Below, piece after piece: positions 33,134-41,029 of a DNA stretch of 43,221 nucleotides. Position 1 is the first letter of the stretch; each line of letters begins with the position of its first letter. Below the pieces are notes generated by a model that was given only the letters and a program-made list of their open reading frames with translations, was not told the DNA's origin and did no database searches. Source of the DNA: Bacteroidota bacterium (lineage in GTDB: Bacteria > Bacteroidota > Bacteroidia > Chitinophagales > Chitinophagaceae); assembly GCA_029558715.1 (NCBI GenBank), contig JAKQEA010000123.1:1-43221 (forward strand), written 5' to 3'. The translations under genes were made by a program, and so were the position numbers.

Positions 33134-33841
33134 TTACAATTTTGAATAGAAATGGGCTGAAATCAGTTCTGCCCAGCGTTTGTATTCTTTTCCGGAAGGG
33201 TGTAAGCCATCAGCAGTAAGTAAAGAATGATCGGAGGCTGCTTCCCTTGTCCAGTCGGTTATATATATATAATGTATGCTGTATTTGTTCGCAATGCTTT
33301 TACATACATTATTATAAGCGTCAATTTCAGCCGTAATTTGTTCTCTGTCCCGGCCCTGCCCGTCCGAGAGGCTTGTTTCAGCAAAAGGAGTGACCCCCCA
33401 GTCAGGAATAGAAATGATAACCACCCGGCTGCGGTCATTGCCGGCAAATTGTATAGCTTTTTTCAATAATGCTTCAAATTGGTCTCCAAATTCATTCACC
33501 GGTCGTCCCCGGTATTGGTTATTGACACCGATCAGCAGGCTTACAAAATCATACTTTTCTAAAAATTGGTGTTCGTTGATGGCAGATTGCAATTCATCTG
33601 TCGTCCATCCTGTTTTAGCAATTATTTCCGGAGCATAAAATGAAACTCCTTTTTTTCTCAGCATCTGTACTGCCTGGTTAGGATAATTGTCAGCAGCAGG
33701 TACCTGTTCTCCGATAGTATATGAATCGCCTAAAGCAAGATAACTATAAGTCATGTTGTTCAAATTTGTGAGTCGTATCAGATCATTGCCCGGGTTTACA
33801 AAAGTGAAAATAAGCAGAAGAAAGTATATATATGTCTTCAT
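33134..33841 (-). CDS. SGNH-family lipase/esterase, exported
   Basis: This 235-residue GDSL/SGNH hydrolase begins with a hydrophobic signal segment (about 3-16). The catalytic serine is Ser40 in ALGDSYT (block I). Block III is GVNNQ (normally GxND, here Asn then Asn). The closing dyad Asp211/His214 lies in DGLHPSG (block V). It would cleave acyl or acetyl esters, perhaps on cell-surface sugars or lipids. Its ATG overlaps the stop of the alpha/beta hydrolase gene by four bases (ATGA), so the two are translationally coupled. The signal segment suggests the periplasm. Confidence 0.9.
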   Translation of the reverse strand: MKTYIYFLLLIFTFVNPGNDLIRLTNLNNMTYSYLALGDSYTIGEQVPAADNYPNQAVQMLRKKGVSFYAPEIIAKTGWTTDELQSAINEHQFLEKYDFVSLLIGVNNQYRGRPVNEFGDQFEALLKKAIQFAGNDRSRVVIISIPDWGVTPFAETSLSDGQGRDREQITAEIDAYNNVCKSIANKYSIHYIYITDWTREAASDHSLLTADGLHPSGKEYKRWAELISAHFYSKL

Positions 33842-34689
33842 AAGAATTCCGTAATAGCTTTGGTCACTTTGTTTTCCCGGTAAATCCGGCTGTGTCCCAA
33901 ACCTTTTGTAATTACGAATTCAATATTTGGATGGTTTTCTGCCTTCACTTTCAGTGCATCGCTGAGCGGGGTCGTGTCATCCTCTTCATCATGTATCCAC
34001 AGCACTTTAGCTTTGATGTGTTTCATAGCCCTCCTAATTGAATACCATGAAGGGGTGACGCCTCCCTTTTTAATGATCACTTTATCAAATTCAGTTCGGA
34101 TGGCCGGGTCTAACTGTAAAAAATTGAAGAAGGTTTCAATAGCTGTAGAAGTTTCGGTGGCGGGTGCAATTAAAACGAGCCTGTATTCTCCATTATGGCT
34201 GATCTCTTCCAATGCCAGGCTTATGGCTAAGCCTCCAAAGGAGTGCGCCATGAAAGATTGTACAGGGCCATACCGTTTGTTTATTTCTAATATCGTTTTT
34301 TTATAAAGGGGAGCAGTAATTTGTTTACCGCCACTTCTTCCATGAGCAGGGGCATCAAAGGCAAGTACTTCATATCCTTTTTTTATCAACGGTCTTACAT
34401 ACCGGTCGAAGTTGACAGCAGAAGATTCGAAACCATGAATGATAAGGACCTTCCTGGTGGCAGGATGATTCCACCGCCACCCTTTTACTGAAATTCCATC
34501 TACTTTGCATTGCAGCTTTTCAGCCTGTTCAAATATTTTGGGTGGTTGTTTCCTGTTTCGTCGTTGCGGGGTGCAAAAAAGTTCAAAGGCTTTTTCAGCG
34601 GCTTTCTTTTTCGACACGGCTGTCCAGAGTGCAAATTTTGTTTTGTAATATTTTAAAGCTATCCTTTGTGCCAGTTTCAAACCTGCCAT
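33838..34689 (-). CDS. Alpha/beta hydrolase
   Basis: This 283-residue protein has the alpha/beta-hydrolase pattern: oxyanion HG in IIHGFESS (83-90), nucleophile elbow AHSFGG with Ser150 (the usual GxSxG with alanine in first place), acid region WIHDEEDDTTPL and catalytic histidine in KGLGHSRIY near the end. There is no signal peptide, so it is probably cytoplasmic. The substrate may be an ester or small amide; sequence does not say. It is the first gene of a coupled pair with the SGNH hydrolase and has a -7 element at 34716-34723. The pair may act on the same acyl ester in different compartments (inference). Confidence 0.88.
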   Translation of the reverse strand: MAGLKLAQRIALKYYKTKFALWTAVSKKKAAEKAFELFCTPQRRNRKQPPKIFEQAEKLQCKVDGISVKGWRWNHPATRKVLIIHGFESSAVNFDRYVRPLIKKGYEVLAFDAPAHGRSGGKQITAPLYKKTILEINKRYGPVQSFMAHSFGGLAISLALEEISHNGEYRLVLIAPATETSTAIETFFNFLQLDPAIRTEFDKVIIKKGGVTPSWYSIRRAMKHIKAKVLWIHDEEDDTTPLSDALKVKAENHPNIEFVITKGLGHSRIYRENKVTKAITEFL

Positions 34690-34712
34690 TGGTTAATTTT
34701 CTTTACTGTAAT

Positions 34713-34744
34713 TTGCAAATCTATTTAATCATTCACTAAATTTC
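34713..34744 (+). promoter_or_regulatory. Probable promoter for the DUF2520 gene
   Basis: TTTG ending at 34715 is followed after 21 bases by TAAATTTC (34737-34744), one base off TAnnTTTG, 17 bases before the ATG at 34762. It abuts the leftward -7 element at 34716-34723, so this 72-base region probably drives both directions. Confidence 0.45.
34716..34723 (-). promoter_or_regulatory. -7 element for the alpha/beta hydrolase pair
   Basis: On the minus strand TAGATTTG matches TAnnTTTG, 26 bases before the ATG at 34689. I see no TTG at the expected spacing on that strand. Confidence 0.45.
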
Positions 34745-34761
34745 CCTGCGGGGTTTGAGAT

Positions 34762-35523
34762 ATGGACATAGTAATCATTGGTTCCGGTAATGTGGCTGCA
34801 GTGCTTGGCAGAAAATTCAAAGCTGCCGGGCACACAATTCTGCAGATATACAGCCGTAATGCTTCGGCAGCTTCTGAACTGGCATATGAGTGGGATACAG
34901 AATCGACCAATTATATCAGCCTGATCAATAAAAATGCTGATGTGTACCTGGTTACGGTAAATGATGATGCTATTGTGACGGTGGCAAAAGAACTATTGCT
35001 GCCTGGAAAGATAGTGGCACACACAGCTGCATCAGTTCCCAAAGAAATATTGAAAACTGTTACGGCTCATTATGGTGTTTTCTATCCTTTACAAAGCCTT
35101 AGAAAAGAAATGAGTTATTCTCCCGATGTGCCTGTTTTCTTTGATGGCAGTGATGAGCTTACCAAAAAGAAACTGGAATTACTGGCGCATTCTATAGCAA
35201 AGGAAAAAGTAACAGAGGCGGGGGATGATGCCAGGCTCAAACTGCATGTGGCTGCTGTTGTTGTCAGCAATTTTACCAATCATATGTATGTAATAGCAGA
35301 AGAATACTGCCGCAAAGAAGGGCTTGATTTCAGGCAATTGCTGCCACTTATTGAAGAAACAGCTTCAAGAATAAAAGATATTTCACCCCGGCAGGCACAG
35401 ACAGGCCCCGCCATCCGGCACGACAGCGAAACAATACATAAGCATCTTGAGTTGTTAAAACAGCATCCTCAGCTAAAGAACCTGTATATATTATTGACAG
35501 AAAGCATACAGCAATTCGCCTGA
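34762..35523 (+). CDS. Rossmann-like and DUF2520 domain protein
   Basis: This 253-residue protein resembles pyrroline-5-carboxylate reductase and prephenate-dehydrogenase-like proteins. An N-terminal NAD(P) Rossmann domain shows IGSGNVAAVLG (6-16), and the DUF2520 helical domain follows with HVAAVVVSNFTNHMYV. PLQSLR and GDDARLKLH are family motifs. It is likely an oxidoreductase of unknown substrate. In Bacteroidota it is often seen beside the kdsC phosphatase gene (recalled, not checked), as here with two small genes in between. ATG at 34762 starts directly with the first beta strand. Confidence 0.88.
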   Translation: MDIVIIGSGNVAAVLGRKFKAAGHTILQIYSRNASAASELAYEWDTESTNYISLINKNADVYLVTVNDDAIVTVAKELLLPGKIVAHTAASVPKEILKTVTAHYGVFYPLQSLRKEMSYSPDVPVFFDGSDELTKKKLELLAHSIAKEKVTEAGDDARLKLHVAAVVVSNFTNHMYVIAEEYCRKEGLDFRQLLPLIEETASRIKDISPRQAQTGPAIRHDSETIHKHLELLKQHPQLKNLYILLTESIQQFA

Positions 35524-35564
35524 TAGTTTTCCTGAACAAGTAAATGTATTCTTTGTTTTACCAT

Positions 35565-35572
35565 TACTTTTG
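35565..35572 (+). promoter_or_regulatory. -7 element before the ferredoxin gene
   Basis: TACTTTTG matches TAnnTTTG, 48 bases before the ATG at 35621. It lies where an alternative TTG start (35570) would fall, so it supports the downstream ATG as the true start. No good TTG lies at 17-23 bases upstream. Confidence 0.45.
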
Positions 35573-35620
35573 CACTCCGCAAGACCAATTGCGGCCGAAA
35601 CTGAAACGAAAACAGGCGAG

Positions 35621-35956
35621 ATGTATACTATCAGATTTAATTTTGAACAACCGGGGGTGGAACCGGTAACATTGACCAATATTGAGGCAGGATATAGTTT
35701 GCTGGAAGTAGCCCTGAAAAATGATATAGAACTTCATCATAACTGCGGTGGCGTATGTGCCTGCAGTACCTGTCATTTGTACGTGGAAAAAGGCGGAGAT
35801 TTTTTAGAAGAATTGAGTGACAGGGAGGAAGATTTTATTGACAGGGCTGTAAACCCAAAACTTAATTCAAGGCTGGGCTGCCAGTGCCTGTTGCAGGAAG
35901 GAAGTGGCGAAATAGAAGTGACACTGCCTGACCAGACACAATTTTTAGGAGAATAA
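35621..35956 (+). CDS. [2Fe-2S] ferredoxin, adrenodoxin type
   Basis: This 111-residue electron carrier has the cluster ligands Cys42, Cys48, Cys51 (C-x5-C-x2-C) and Cys87 in SRLGCQC. Cys46 and Cys89 are additional cysteines. The fold segment HHNCGGVCACSTCHLYV is typical of the adrenodoxin/Isc-type ferredoxins used in iron-sulfur cluster assembly and in cytochrome P450 electron transfer. The next gene, 37 bases downstream, encodes IscX, which supports the cluster-assembly role. Other isc genes are not present here. The start at 35621 removes a 17-residue non-conserved extension. Confidence 0.92.
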   Translation: MYTIRFNFEQPGVEPVTLTNIEAGYSLLEVALKNDIELHHNCGGVCACSTCHLYVEKGGDFLEELSDREEDFIDRAVNPKLNSRLGCQCLLQEGSGEIEVTLPDQTQFLGE

Positions 35957-35993
35957 GCAATTTTATAATTAAGAAATCAGCACAATAAGTATT

Positions 35994-36233
35994 ATGAGTC
36001 ATTTTGAACCACCGATTAACTGGAGCGATCATGAAGATATTGCACTGAAACTGTATGAACGGTTTGGTGATGACTTTAATGAAGGAAAGATCTATCGGAT
36101 CCGGTTCACTGATCTGCTCGAATGGATTTTGCAGATACCGGGTTTTCAGGGTAAAAGAGAAGAAAGTAATGAAGGCCACCTGGAAATGATACAAAGTGCA
36201 TGGGTGTATGAGTGGAGGGATAACCAGAAATAG
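35994..36233 (+). CDS. iscX: IscX-like Fe-S assembly regulator
   Basis: This acidic 79-residue protein matches IscX (YfhJ): INWSDHEDIALKLYERFGDDF, RFTDLLEWILQIPGF and the closing helix with EMIQSAWVYEW. IscX binds iron and the cysteine desulfurase IscS and tunes sulfur supply in cluster assembly. Here the N terminus (MSHFEPP) is a little longer than in E. coli (66 residues). It follows the ferredoxin gene by 37 bases and precedes kdsC by 64 bases, so it is probably in the ferredoxin operon. Confidence 0.9.
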   Translation: MSHFEPPINWSDHEDIALKLYERFGDDFNEGKIYRIRFTDLLEWILQIPGFQGKREESNEGHLEMIQSAWVYEWRDNQK

Positions 36234-36248
36234 TTTATCGGTTGATAA

Positions 36249-36286
36249 GTTGACAGGTTAACTTGTCAGCACTTCAGCCTGTCAAC
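36249..36286 (+). other. Inverted repeats between iscX and kdsC
   Basis: A 9-base-pair perfect inverted repeat (36249-36257 with 36278-36286) flanks a second near-palindrome (36251-36269), so the two could form alternative hairpins. No T run follows, and the kdsC ATG is at 36298. It could be an attenuator, a weak terminator or an RNA-processing site; a protein site on DNA is also possible. Confidence 0.4.
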
Positions 36287-36297
36287 CAGTTTACAAT

Positions 36298-36819
36298 ATG
36301 AACGTTCTCGAATTATTCAAGCCAATTACCACTTTCGTTTTTGATGTGGATGGTGTACTGACAGACAGTACCATTTTAGTATTGGAGAATGGTTTGCAGG
36401 CCAGGCGAATGAATATTAAAGACGGTTTTGCTCTTCAGATGGCGATCAAAAATGGATACCGTGTAAAGGTTATTTCAGGAGGCAATTCCCCACAGGTAGT
36501 GGACCGGCTGGGAAAGCTTGGTATTAAAGATGTGGAAATGTCGGTGATGGATAAAAGATCATTATTGTCGAAATATATAACTGACAATGGATTGAAAACA
36601 GAGGAAGTGTTGTATATGGGGGATGACCTGCCTGATATTCCTGCCTTACAAATAGCCGGCCTTGCCTGCTGTCCTGCAGATGCAGTAAGCGAAGTGAAAG
36701 ATGTAGCACACTATATTTCGCCGGTTAATGGCGGTTTTGCCTGTGTAAGGGATGTGATAGAAAAAGTACTTAAGCTGAATGATCACTGGCATTACCGGGT
36801 GGATATTACTTCACGGTAA
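36298..36819 (+). CDS. kdsC: 3-deoxy-D-manno-octulosonate-8-phosphate phosphatase (HAD)
   Basis: This gene encodes a 173-residue C0-type HAD phosphatase, probably KdsC, which removes phosphate from Kdo 8-phosphate in the pathway to lipopolysaccharide inner core. The nucleophile and acid are Asp16 and Asp18 in FDVDGVLTD, the threonine/serine motif is VISGGNS, and the final acidic motif is MGDDLPD (108-114). The short length without a cap domain fits KdsC, which forms a tetramer. It stands first in a run with the UbiA and Maf genes. Phosphatases of N-acylneuraminate 9-phosphate type are the alternative. Confidence 0.92.
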   Translation: MNVLELFKPITTFVFDVDGVLTDSTILVLENGLQARRMNIKDGFALQMAIKNGYRVKVISGGNSPQVVDRLGKLGIKDVEMSVMDKRSLLSKYITDNGLKTEEVLYMGDDLPDIPALQIAGLACCPADAVSEVKDVAHYISPVNGGFACVRDVIEKVLKLNDHWHYRVDITSR

Positions 36820-36883
36820 TACTGATTTTGCAAAGCTATTCCTTACATCAGGGTTGTATTGTATCTTTCCGTAAATTATAGTC

Positions 36884-37816
36884 ATGAGATTGATAGCAGG
36901 CTTTTTGCAATTGGTACGGCTGCCCAATCTCATTTTCATTGCACTTACACAACTGCTTTTCCAATTTTGCATTTACTATCCTTTGTATAAAGGAGGAATT
37001 CCGGCAGGTGACACTATGCATTTCGCTTTTCTGTTGCTTGCTTCTTTGTTTATTGCTGCAGCAGGTTATGTGATCAATGATTATTTTGATATTAATATTG
37101 ATGAGGTGAACAAACCTCAAAAGCTGGTGGTGGACAGGATCATCAGCCGGCGTTGGGCCATTGCCTGGCATTTTATGCTGAGCACCAGCGGTATCCTGCT
37201 TACGGTACTGGCTGTACCATTTTTAAGTAAGTGGTATCTTATCCTTGCGAATATCTGTTGTGTAGGATTACTATGGGTTTACTCTACCAATTTTAAAAAA
37301 AGTTTATTGATAGGTAATGTGGTGATTTCGGTACTAGTTGCCTGGACGATACTGATCATCTTTTTTTCCAAGGTTTCAGTTGCTGATGCCGTTGGTCTTG
37401 GCGAAGGGTCTCATTATAAGTTTTTCCGTTTGGCATTTTTGTATGCAGGTTTTGCTTTTATTACCACCCTGATAAGGGAAGCTATAAAAGATATAGAAGA
37501 TATGCCCGGCGATGAACGATATGGTTGCCGTACGATGCCGATTGTATGGGGAGTGAATGCGGCTAAAGTATATACAGCTGTCTGGCTGATAGTACTGATA
37601 GCGATCCTGGTGGTGGTACAGGTGTATGTATTACAGTTCCGCTGGTGGTTGCCGGCTGCTTATAGTATTGTATTGGTCATTGCCCCGTTAGTATATATAT
37701 TATCAAAATTATTTGCAGCATCCGGTACGGCGGATTTTCACCGCCTCAGTAACTGGATCAAATTGGTGATGCTAACCGGTATTCTATCCATGATATTTTT
37801 CTATTTCTATTTATGA
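36884..37816 (+). CDS. UbiA-family prenyltransferase
   Basis: This 310-residue integral membrane protein has about eight to nine transmembrane helices. It carries both aspartate-rich motifs of the UbiA family: NDYFDINIDEVNKP (about 66-79) and DIEDMPGDERYG (about 206-217), which bind magnesium and the prenyl diphosphate. Bacteroidota homologues are commonly labelled geranylgeranylglycerol-phosphate geranylgeranyltransferase, but the acceptor cannot be confirmed from sequence. Ubiquinone or menaquinone prenylation is less likely given the neighbours. Its stop overlaps the maf start by four bases, so the two are coupled. Confidence 0.9.
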   Translation: MRLIAGFLQLVRLPNLIFIALTQLLFQFCIYYPLYKGGIPAGDTMHFAFLLLASLFIAAAGYVINDYFDINIDEVNKPQKLVVDRIISRRWAIAWHFMLSTSGILLTVLAVPFLSKWYLILANICCVGLLWVYSTNFKKSLLIGNVVISVLVAWTILIIFFSKVSVADAVGLGEGSHYKFFRLAFLYAGFAFITTLIREAIKDIEDMPGDERYGCRTMPIVWGVNAAKVYTAVWLIVLIAILVVVQVYVLQFRWWLPAAYSIVLVIAPLVYILSKLFAASGTADFHRLSNWIKLVMLTGILSMIFFYFYL

Positions 37817-38382
37817 ACAAAATAATTCTTGCTTCACAATCACCGCGGCGAAAACAATTATTGGAGTGGGCGGAAGTACCTTTTGAGATTATAGTAAAAG
37901 AAACTGATGAACGGTTCCCGCCGGGACTGACACCTGAGGAAGTAGCAATTTACATTGCCAGGAACAAAGCCATTGCAGTACAGCAATCTCTCAGCAGCCA
38001 GGCAACAATAGTGGCCGCCGATACGATTGTGGTACTGGGAGATAATATCATCGGCAAACCGGTTCACCGGGAAGATGCCGTCAGTATACTGCTGGCATTG
38101 TCTGGTGAGAAACACCGGGTGATTACAGGTGTGGTTATACGGAAGGGAAATGAGGAAGTGGCATTTGCCGATACAACTGATGTTGAATTTCATAATCTCT
38201 CAGTCAGCGAAATAGAATTTTATGTTGAAAAATACAAACCCTATGATAAGGCCGGAGCTTATGCCATACAGGAATGGATAGGAGTGGTGGGTATTAAATC
38301 TATCAATGGTGATTTTTACAATGTGATGGGCCTGCCGGTAAGCAGGGTGGTGAGGGAGTTGAAGAAGATGGAAAAAGTTTAA
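37813..38382 (+). CDS. maf: Maf family nucleotide pyrophosphatase
   Basis: This 189-residue protein hydrolyses non-canonical or pyrimidine nucleoside triphosphates and is linked to septum formation. The conserved opening ILASQSPRRKQLL (4-16) contains the phosphate-binding S-x-S-P-R-R, and VAADTIVVLGDNIIGKP, GVVIRKG and the ending KAGAYAIQEW, GDFYNVMGLPV follow. The start overlaps the UbiA stop (ATGA), so translation is coupled. The two-family cluster with kdsC looks conserved in the phylum. Confidence 0.94.
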   Translation: MNKIILASQSPRRKQLLEWAEVPFEIIVKETDERFPPGLTPEEVAIYIARNKAIAVQQSLSSQATIVAADTIVVLGDNIIGKPVHREDAVSILLALSGEKHRVITGVVIRKGNEEVAFADTTDVEFHNLSVSEIEFYVEKYKPYDKAGAYAIQEWIGVVGIKSINGDFYNVMGLPVSRVVRELKKMEKV

Positions 38383-38482
38383 TGGTGAACCTGCCTGCCG
38401 ACCTGTAATGAGTAGTAAGTGGGACAGGTGATAAAGTATCCGGGAATTTTCTTTAATTTAAATTCCATAAACCTTATCACCA

Positions 38483-39736
38483 ATGACGGAACGGTTGCTG
38501 CAATTTATCTGGCAATTTCAATATTTTAATAAGACGGAACTGACTACTACCGGAGGGGAGCTTATACAAATAATTTTTCCGGGTCAATACAATACAAACC
38601 AGGGACCTGATTTCACTGATGCAAAGATTCGTATCGGTAAAGCTACATGGGCCGGAACAGTAGAACTGCATATCAAAACTTCAGACTGGACAAAACACAA
38701 TCATCAGCAAGATAAAAATTACAATAACGTTATTCTGCATGTAGTGTGGGAGGATGACAAAGCAGGATATAATGTACCTGTATTAGAATTAAAGGGCAGG
38801 GTCTCAAAAACACTATTGCAACGCTACAAAGAATTGATGAATGCAGATTCATTCATCCCTTGTGAGAAGAGTATTCATTCCGTCCGGGAAATAGTATGGA
38901 AAAGCTGGAAAGACAGGCTCCTTGCAGAACGTTTGTTGCGAAAGGCCGCAACAGTTGATAATTACTTGCAACAAAACAATTATCATTGGGAAGAAACTTT
39001 CTGGTGGCTGCTGGCAAGAAATTTTGGTATGAAGGTCAATGCTGAAACGTTTGAAGCAATAGCCCGGTCTGTTCCTGTCAATATACTGGCCAAACATAAA
39101 CATCAGGTACACCAGTTGGAGGCACTGTTACTCGGACAGGCTGGTTTGCTGGACGGAAAGTTTACAGATGATTATCCGATCCTGCTGCAGAAAGAGTATC
39201 GTTTTCTGCAAAGCAAGTACAGGTTAAAACCAGTTTCATTACCACTTCATTTTCTGCGAATGAGGCCTGGTAATTTTCCGACAATAAGACTTGCACAACT
39301 AACTATGCTGGTGTATGAATCGGTACACTTATTTTCTAAAGTGAAAGAAGCTGGCTCAGTAAAAGATATCAAGCAATGGTTCGATGTAAATGCCAATGAC
39401 TACTGGCATTATCACTACCGGTTTGATGAAGTATCGGCTTTTAAAAAGAAGAAACTGGGCGAAACAATGATTGATAATATTATTATCAATACCATTGCCC
39501 CTGTTTTATTTGCTTATGGAAGTTATCATAAAGAACAGCAGTACAAAGACAAAGCCCTGCAATGGCTGGAGAGTACCGCAGCAGAAGCTAACAATATTAC
39601 AAAAGGCTTCCAGCGAATGGGTGTGGACATTAGAAGTGCTTTTGACAGCCAGGCATTGATCGAGCTGAAGAATGAGTATTGCACTAAGAAAAGATGTTTG
39701 GATTGCGGAGTAGGGAATGCACTATTAAAGAATTAA
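38483..39736 (+). CDS. DUF2851 family protein
   Basis: This 417-residue protein belongs to a Bacteroidota family of unknown function (DUF2851). It opens with TERLLQFIWQFQYFNKTEL, and YNTNQGPDFTDAKIRIG, GTVELHIKTSDWTKHNH and NVILHVVWEDD form the well-conserved N-terminal half. A short cysteine cluster CTKKRCLDCGVGN ends the chain and could bind a metal. There is no signal peptide, so it is cytoplasmic. Its own promoter is not clear. Its last four bases overlap the end of the convergent OsmC gene. No function should be assumed. Confidence 0.88.
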   Translation: MTERLLQFIWQFQYFNKTELTTTGGELIQIIFPGQYNTNQGPDFTDAKIRIGKATWAGTVELHIKTSDWTKHNHQQDKNYNNVILHVVWEDDKAGYNVPVLELKGRVSKTLLQRYKELMNADSFIPCEKSIHSVREIVWKSWKDRLLAERLLRKAATVDNYLQQNNYHWEETFWWLLARNFGMKVNAETFEAIARSVPVNILAKHKHQVHQLEALLLGQAGLLDGKFTDDYPILLQKEYRFLQSKYRLKPVSLPLHFLRMRPGNFPTIRLAQLTMLVYESVHLFSKVKEAGSVKDIKQWFDVNANDYWHYHYRFDEVSAFKKKKLGETMIDNIIINTIAPVLFAYGSYHKEQQYKDKALQWLESTAAEANNITKGFQRMGVDIRSAFDSQALIELKNEYCTKKRCLDCGVGNALLKN

Positions 39737-40146
39737 CTCCACTCTCCCCAATCTACCTTCACTTCAATATCCGGGTGTATGCTTTTCATCACCGGGCAGG
39801 TTTCACCGGTATTCCGCATAATCGCTTTTGTTTTTTCATCTAAATCTTTCAGCGGATCGGGTATATGAAATGTTAATTCTATGCCGCCCACTCTCCGTGG
39901 ATCGGCCTTCATTATTTTCAGTACATCAATTTTTACTTCGTTCAGGTCAAACCCCATTGTTCTTGCTTTTATGCCCATTACAGTAATCATACAGGTGGCA
40001 AGACTGGTGGCCATCAGGTCAGTGGGGGAGAACCGTTCTCCTTTTCCGTTGTTATCGATAGGTGCATCGGTTTCAAAAGAGGAATGACTGCGCAGGTGGG
40101 TACAGGTGGTTCTCAGGGTGCCGTTATAAACTACAGTGGAAGTCAT
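39733..40146 (-). CDS. OsmC family protein
   Basis: With ATG at 40146 this is a 137-residue OsmC/Ohr-fold protein. Family proteins reduce organic hydroperoxides with a pair of conserved cysteines. The family block FSPTDLMATSLATCMITVMGIKA contains one cysteine (about residue 56), and CPVMKSIHP contains the second, so both are kept. The reading frame extends two residues further to a TTG, which is not needed. The start lies 52 bases from the divergent GTG-start gene; the shared region contains the palindromic TAAATTTA at 40163-40170, which looks like a degenerate -7 in both directions. Its stop overlaps the DUF2851 stop by four bases. Confidence 0.9.
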   Translation of the reverse strand: MTSTVVYNGTLRTTCTHLRSHSSFETDAPIDNNGKGERFSPTDLMATSLATCMITVMGIKARTMGFDLNEVKIDVLKIMKADPRRVGGIELTFHIPDPLKDLDEKTKAIMRNTGETCPVMKSIHPDIEVKVDWGEWS

Positions 40147-40198
40147 TATCAATAATTTGCCCTAAATTTACGTTTAAGTAATACTAAAAAGTATCTCC

Positions 40199-41011
40199 GT
40201 GAAAAAACTCAGCTTGTTACTTCTTAGCACCGCTATCATTGTTTCTGTGTCTGCACAGGATTCCACCCGCAGCAACAGTAAAAGTGACAGAAAAGAAGCC
40301 CGCCGCCAAAAAATAAATAATCTGATCCGCCAGGCTGAGGAGGGTGTGTTAGTGTACCGTAAGCAAAGCATCTTTGGTATACAGGCAAGAAGCAATGGTT
40401 ATGGCGCTTTTTATGAGCTGGGCCGGATGAAGACAAACCGGAAGACAAATATTTACCGAATAGACATTACCGAAATAAAACACCAGAAGGAAGATAAAGT
40501 ACAGAATGCTGCAAACGGTTTTATCTTTTTTGGTAATCCTTATATCTACGGGAAGGTTAATAATTTTTACCAGGTCACCCTAGGATTCGGGCAACAACAT
40601 ATACTGGGACAAAAAGGCAACAAGAACGGAGTAGCTGTTTCTGCTATTTATAATGGAGGTCTTGCTATCGGATTGCTAAGACCTTATTACCTGGAAGTAC
40701 AAGACCCGCTAACCAGCGAAACAAAAATGATTAAATATTCTTCAGCGGACAGTGCGCTTTTTCTGGGCCCTACCATAATCGGAGGAGGTGGTCTTGGTAA
40801 GGGCTGGGGAGAAATGAAAATGAAACCGGGTGCTTTTGTAAAAACAGCGCTGCGGTTTGATTACGGACGATTTAATGAAGTGGTGTCTGGTATTGAAGTA
40901 GGCCTTAGCGGAGAGTTCTATGCTTCAAAAATTCCCATCATGGCCAGCCAGAAAGACCGCCAGTTCTTCTTTCAGGCCTACATTTCGTTCCTGTTTGGAC
41001 GGCGCAGGTAA
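40199..41011 (+). CDS. Exported outer-membrane-type protein, GTG start
   Basis: This 270-residue protein has a signal peptide (KKLSLLLLSTAIIVSVSAQ) followed by a basic Ser/Arg/Lys-rich helix (about 22-48). Beta-strand-rich sequence then alternates short strands and turns (YGAFYELGRM, NIYRIDITEI, GKVNNFYQVTLGFGQQ, ALRFDYGRFNEV, ISFLFGRRR). This suggests a small outer-membrane beta-barrel. The family is not one I can name. The start is GTG because no ATG precedes the signal peptide in frame. It is divergent from OsmC and followed 18 bases later by lipA, whose promoter lies inside its 3' end. Confidence 0.78.
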   Translation: MKKLSLLLLSTAIIVSVSAQDSTRSNSKSDRKEARRQKINNLIRQAEEGVLVYRKQSIFGIQARSNGYGAFYELGRMKTNRKTNIYRIDITEIKHQKEDKVQNAANGFIFFGNPYIYGKVNNFYQVTLGFGQQHILGQKGNKNGVAVSAIYNGGLAIGLLRPYYLEVQDPLTSETKMIKYSSADSALFLGPTIIGGGGLGKGWGEMKMKPGAFVKTALRFDYGRFNEVVSGIEVGLSGEFYASKIPIMASQKDRQFFFQAYISFLFGRRR

Positions 41012-41025
41012 TGGTCTTATTTTTG
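40995..41025 (+). promoter_or_regulatory. Promoter for lipA, giving a near-leaderless mRNA
   Basis: TTG at 40995-40997 is followed after 20 bases by TATTTTTG (41018-41025), an exact match to the Bacteroidota promoter. The element ends only five bases before the lipA ATG at 41030, so the transcript would start at or near the A of the start codon. The -33 part lies inside the preceding coding region. Confidence 0.6.
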
Positions 41026-41029
41026 TCCC

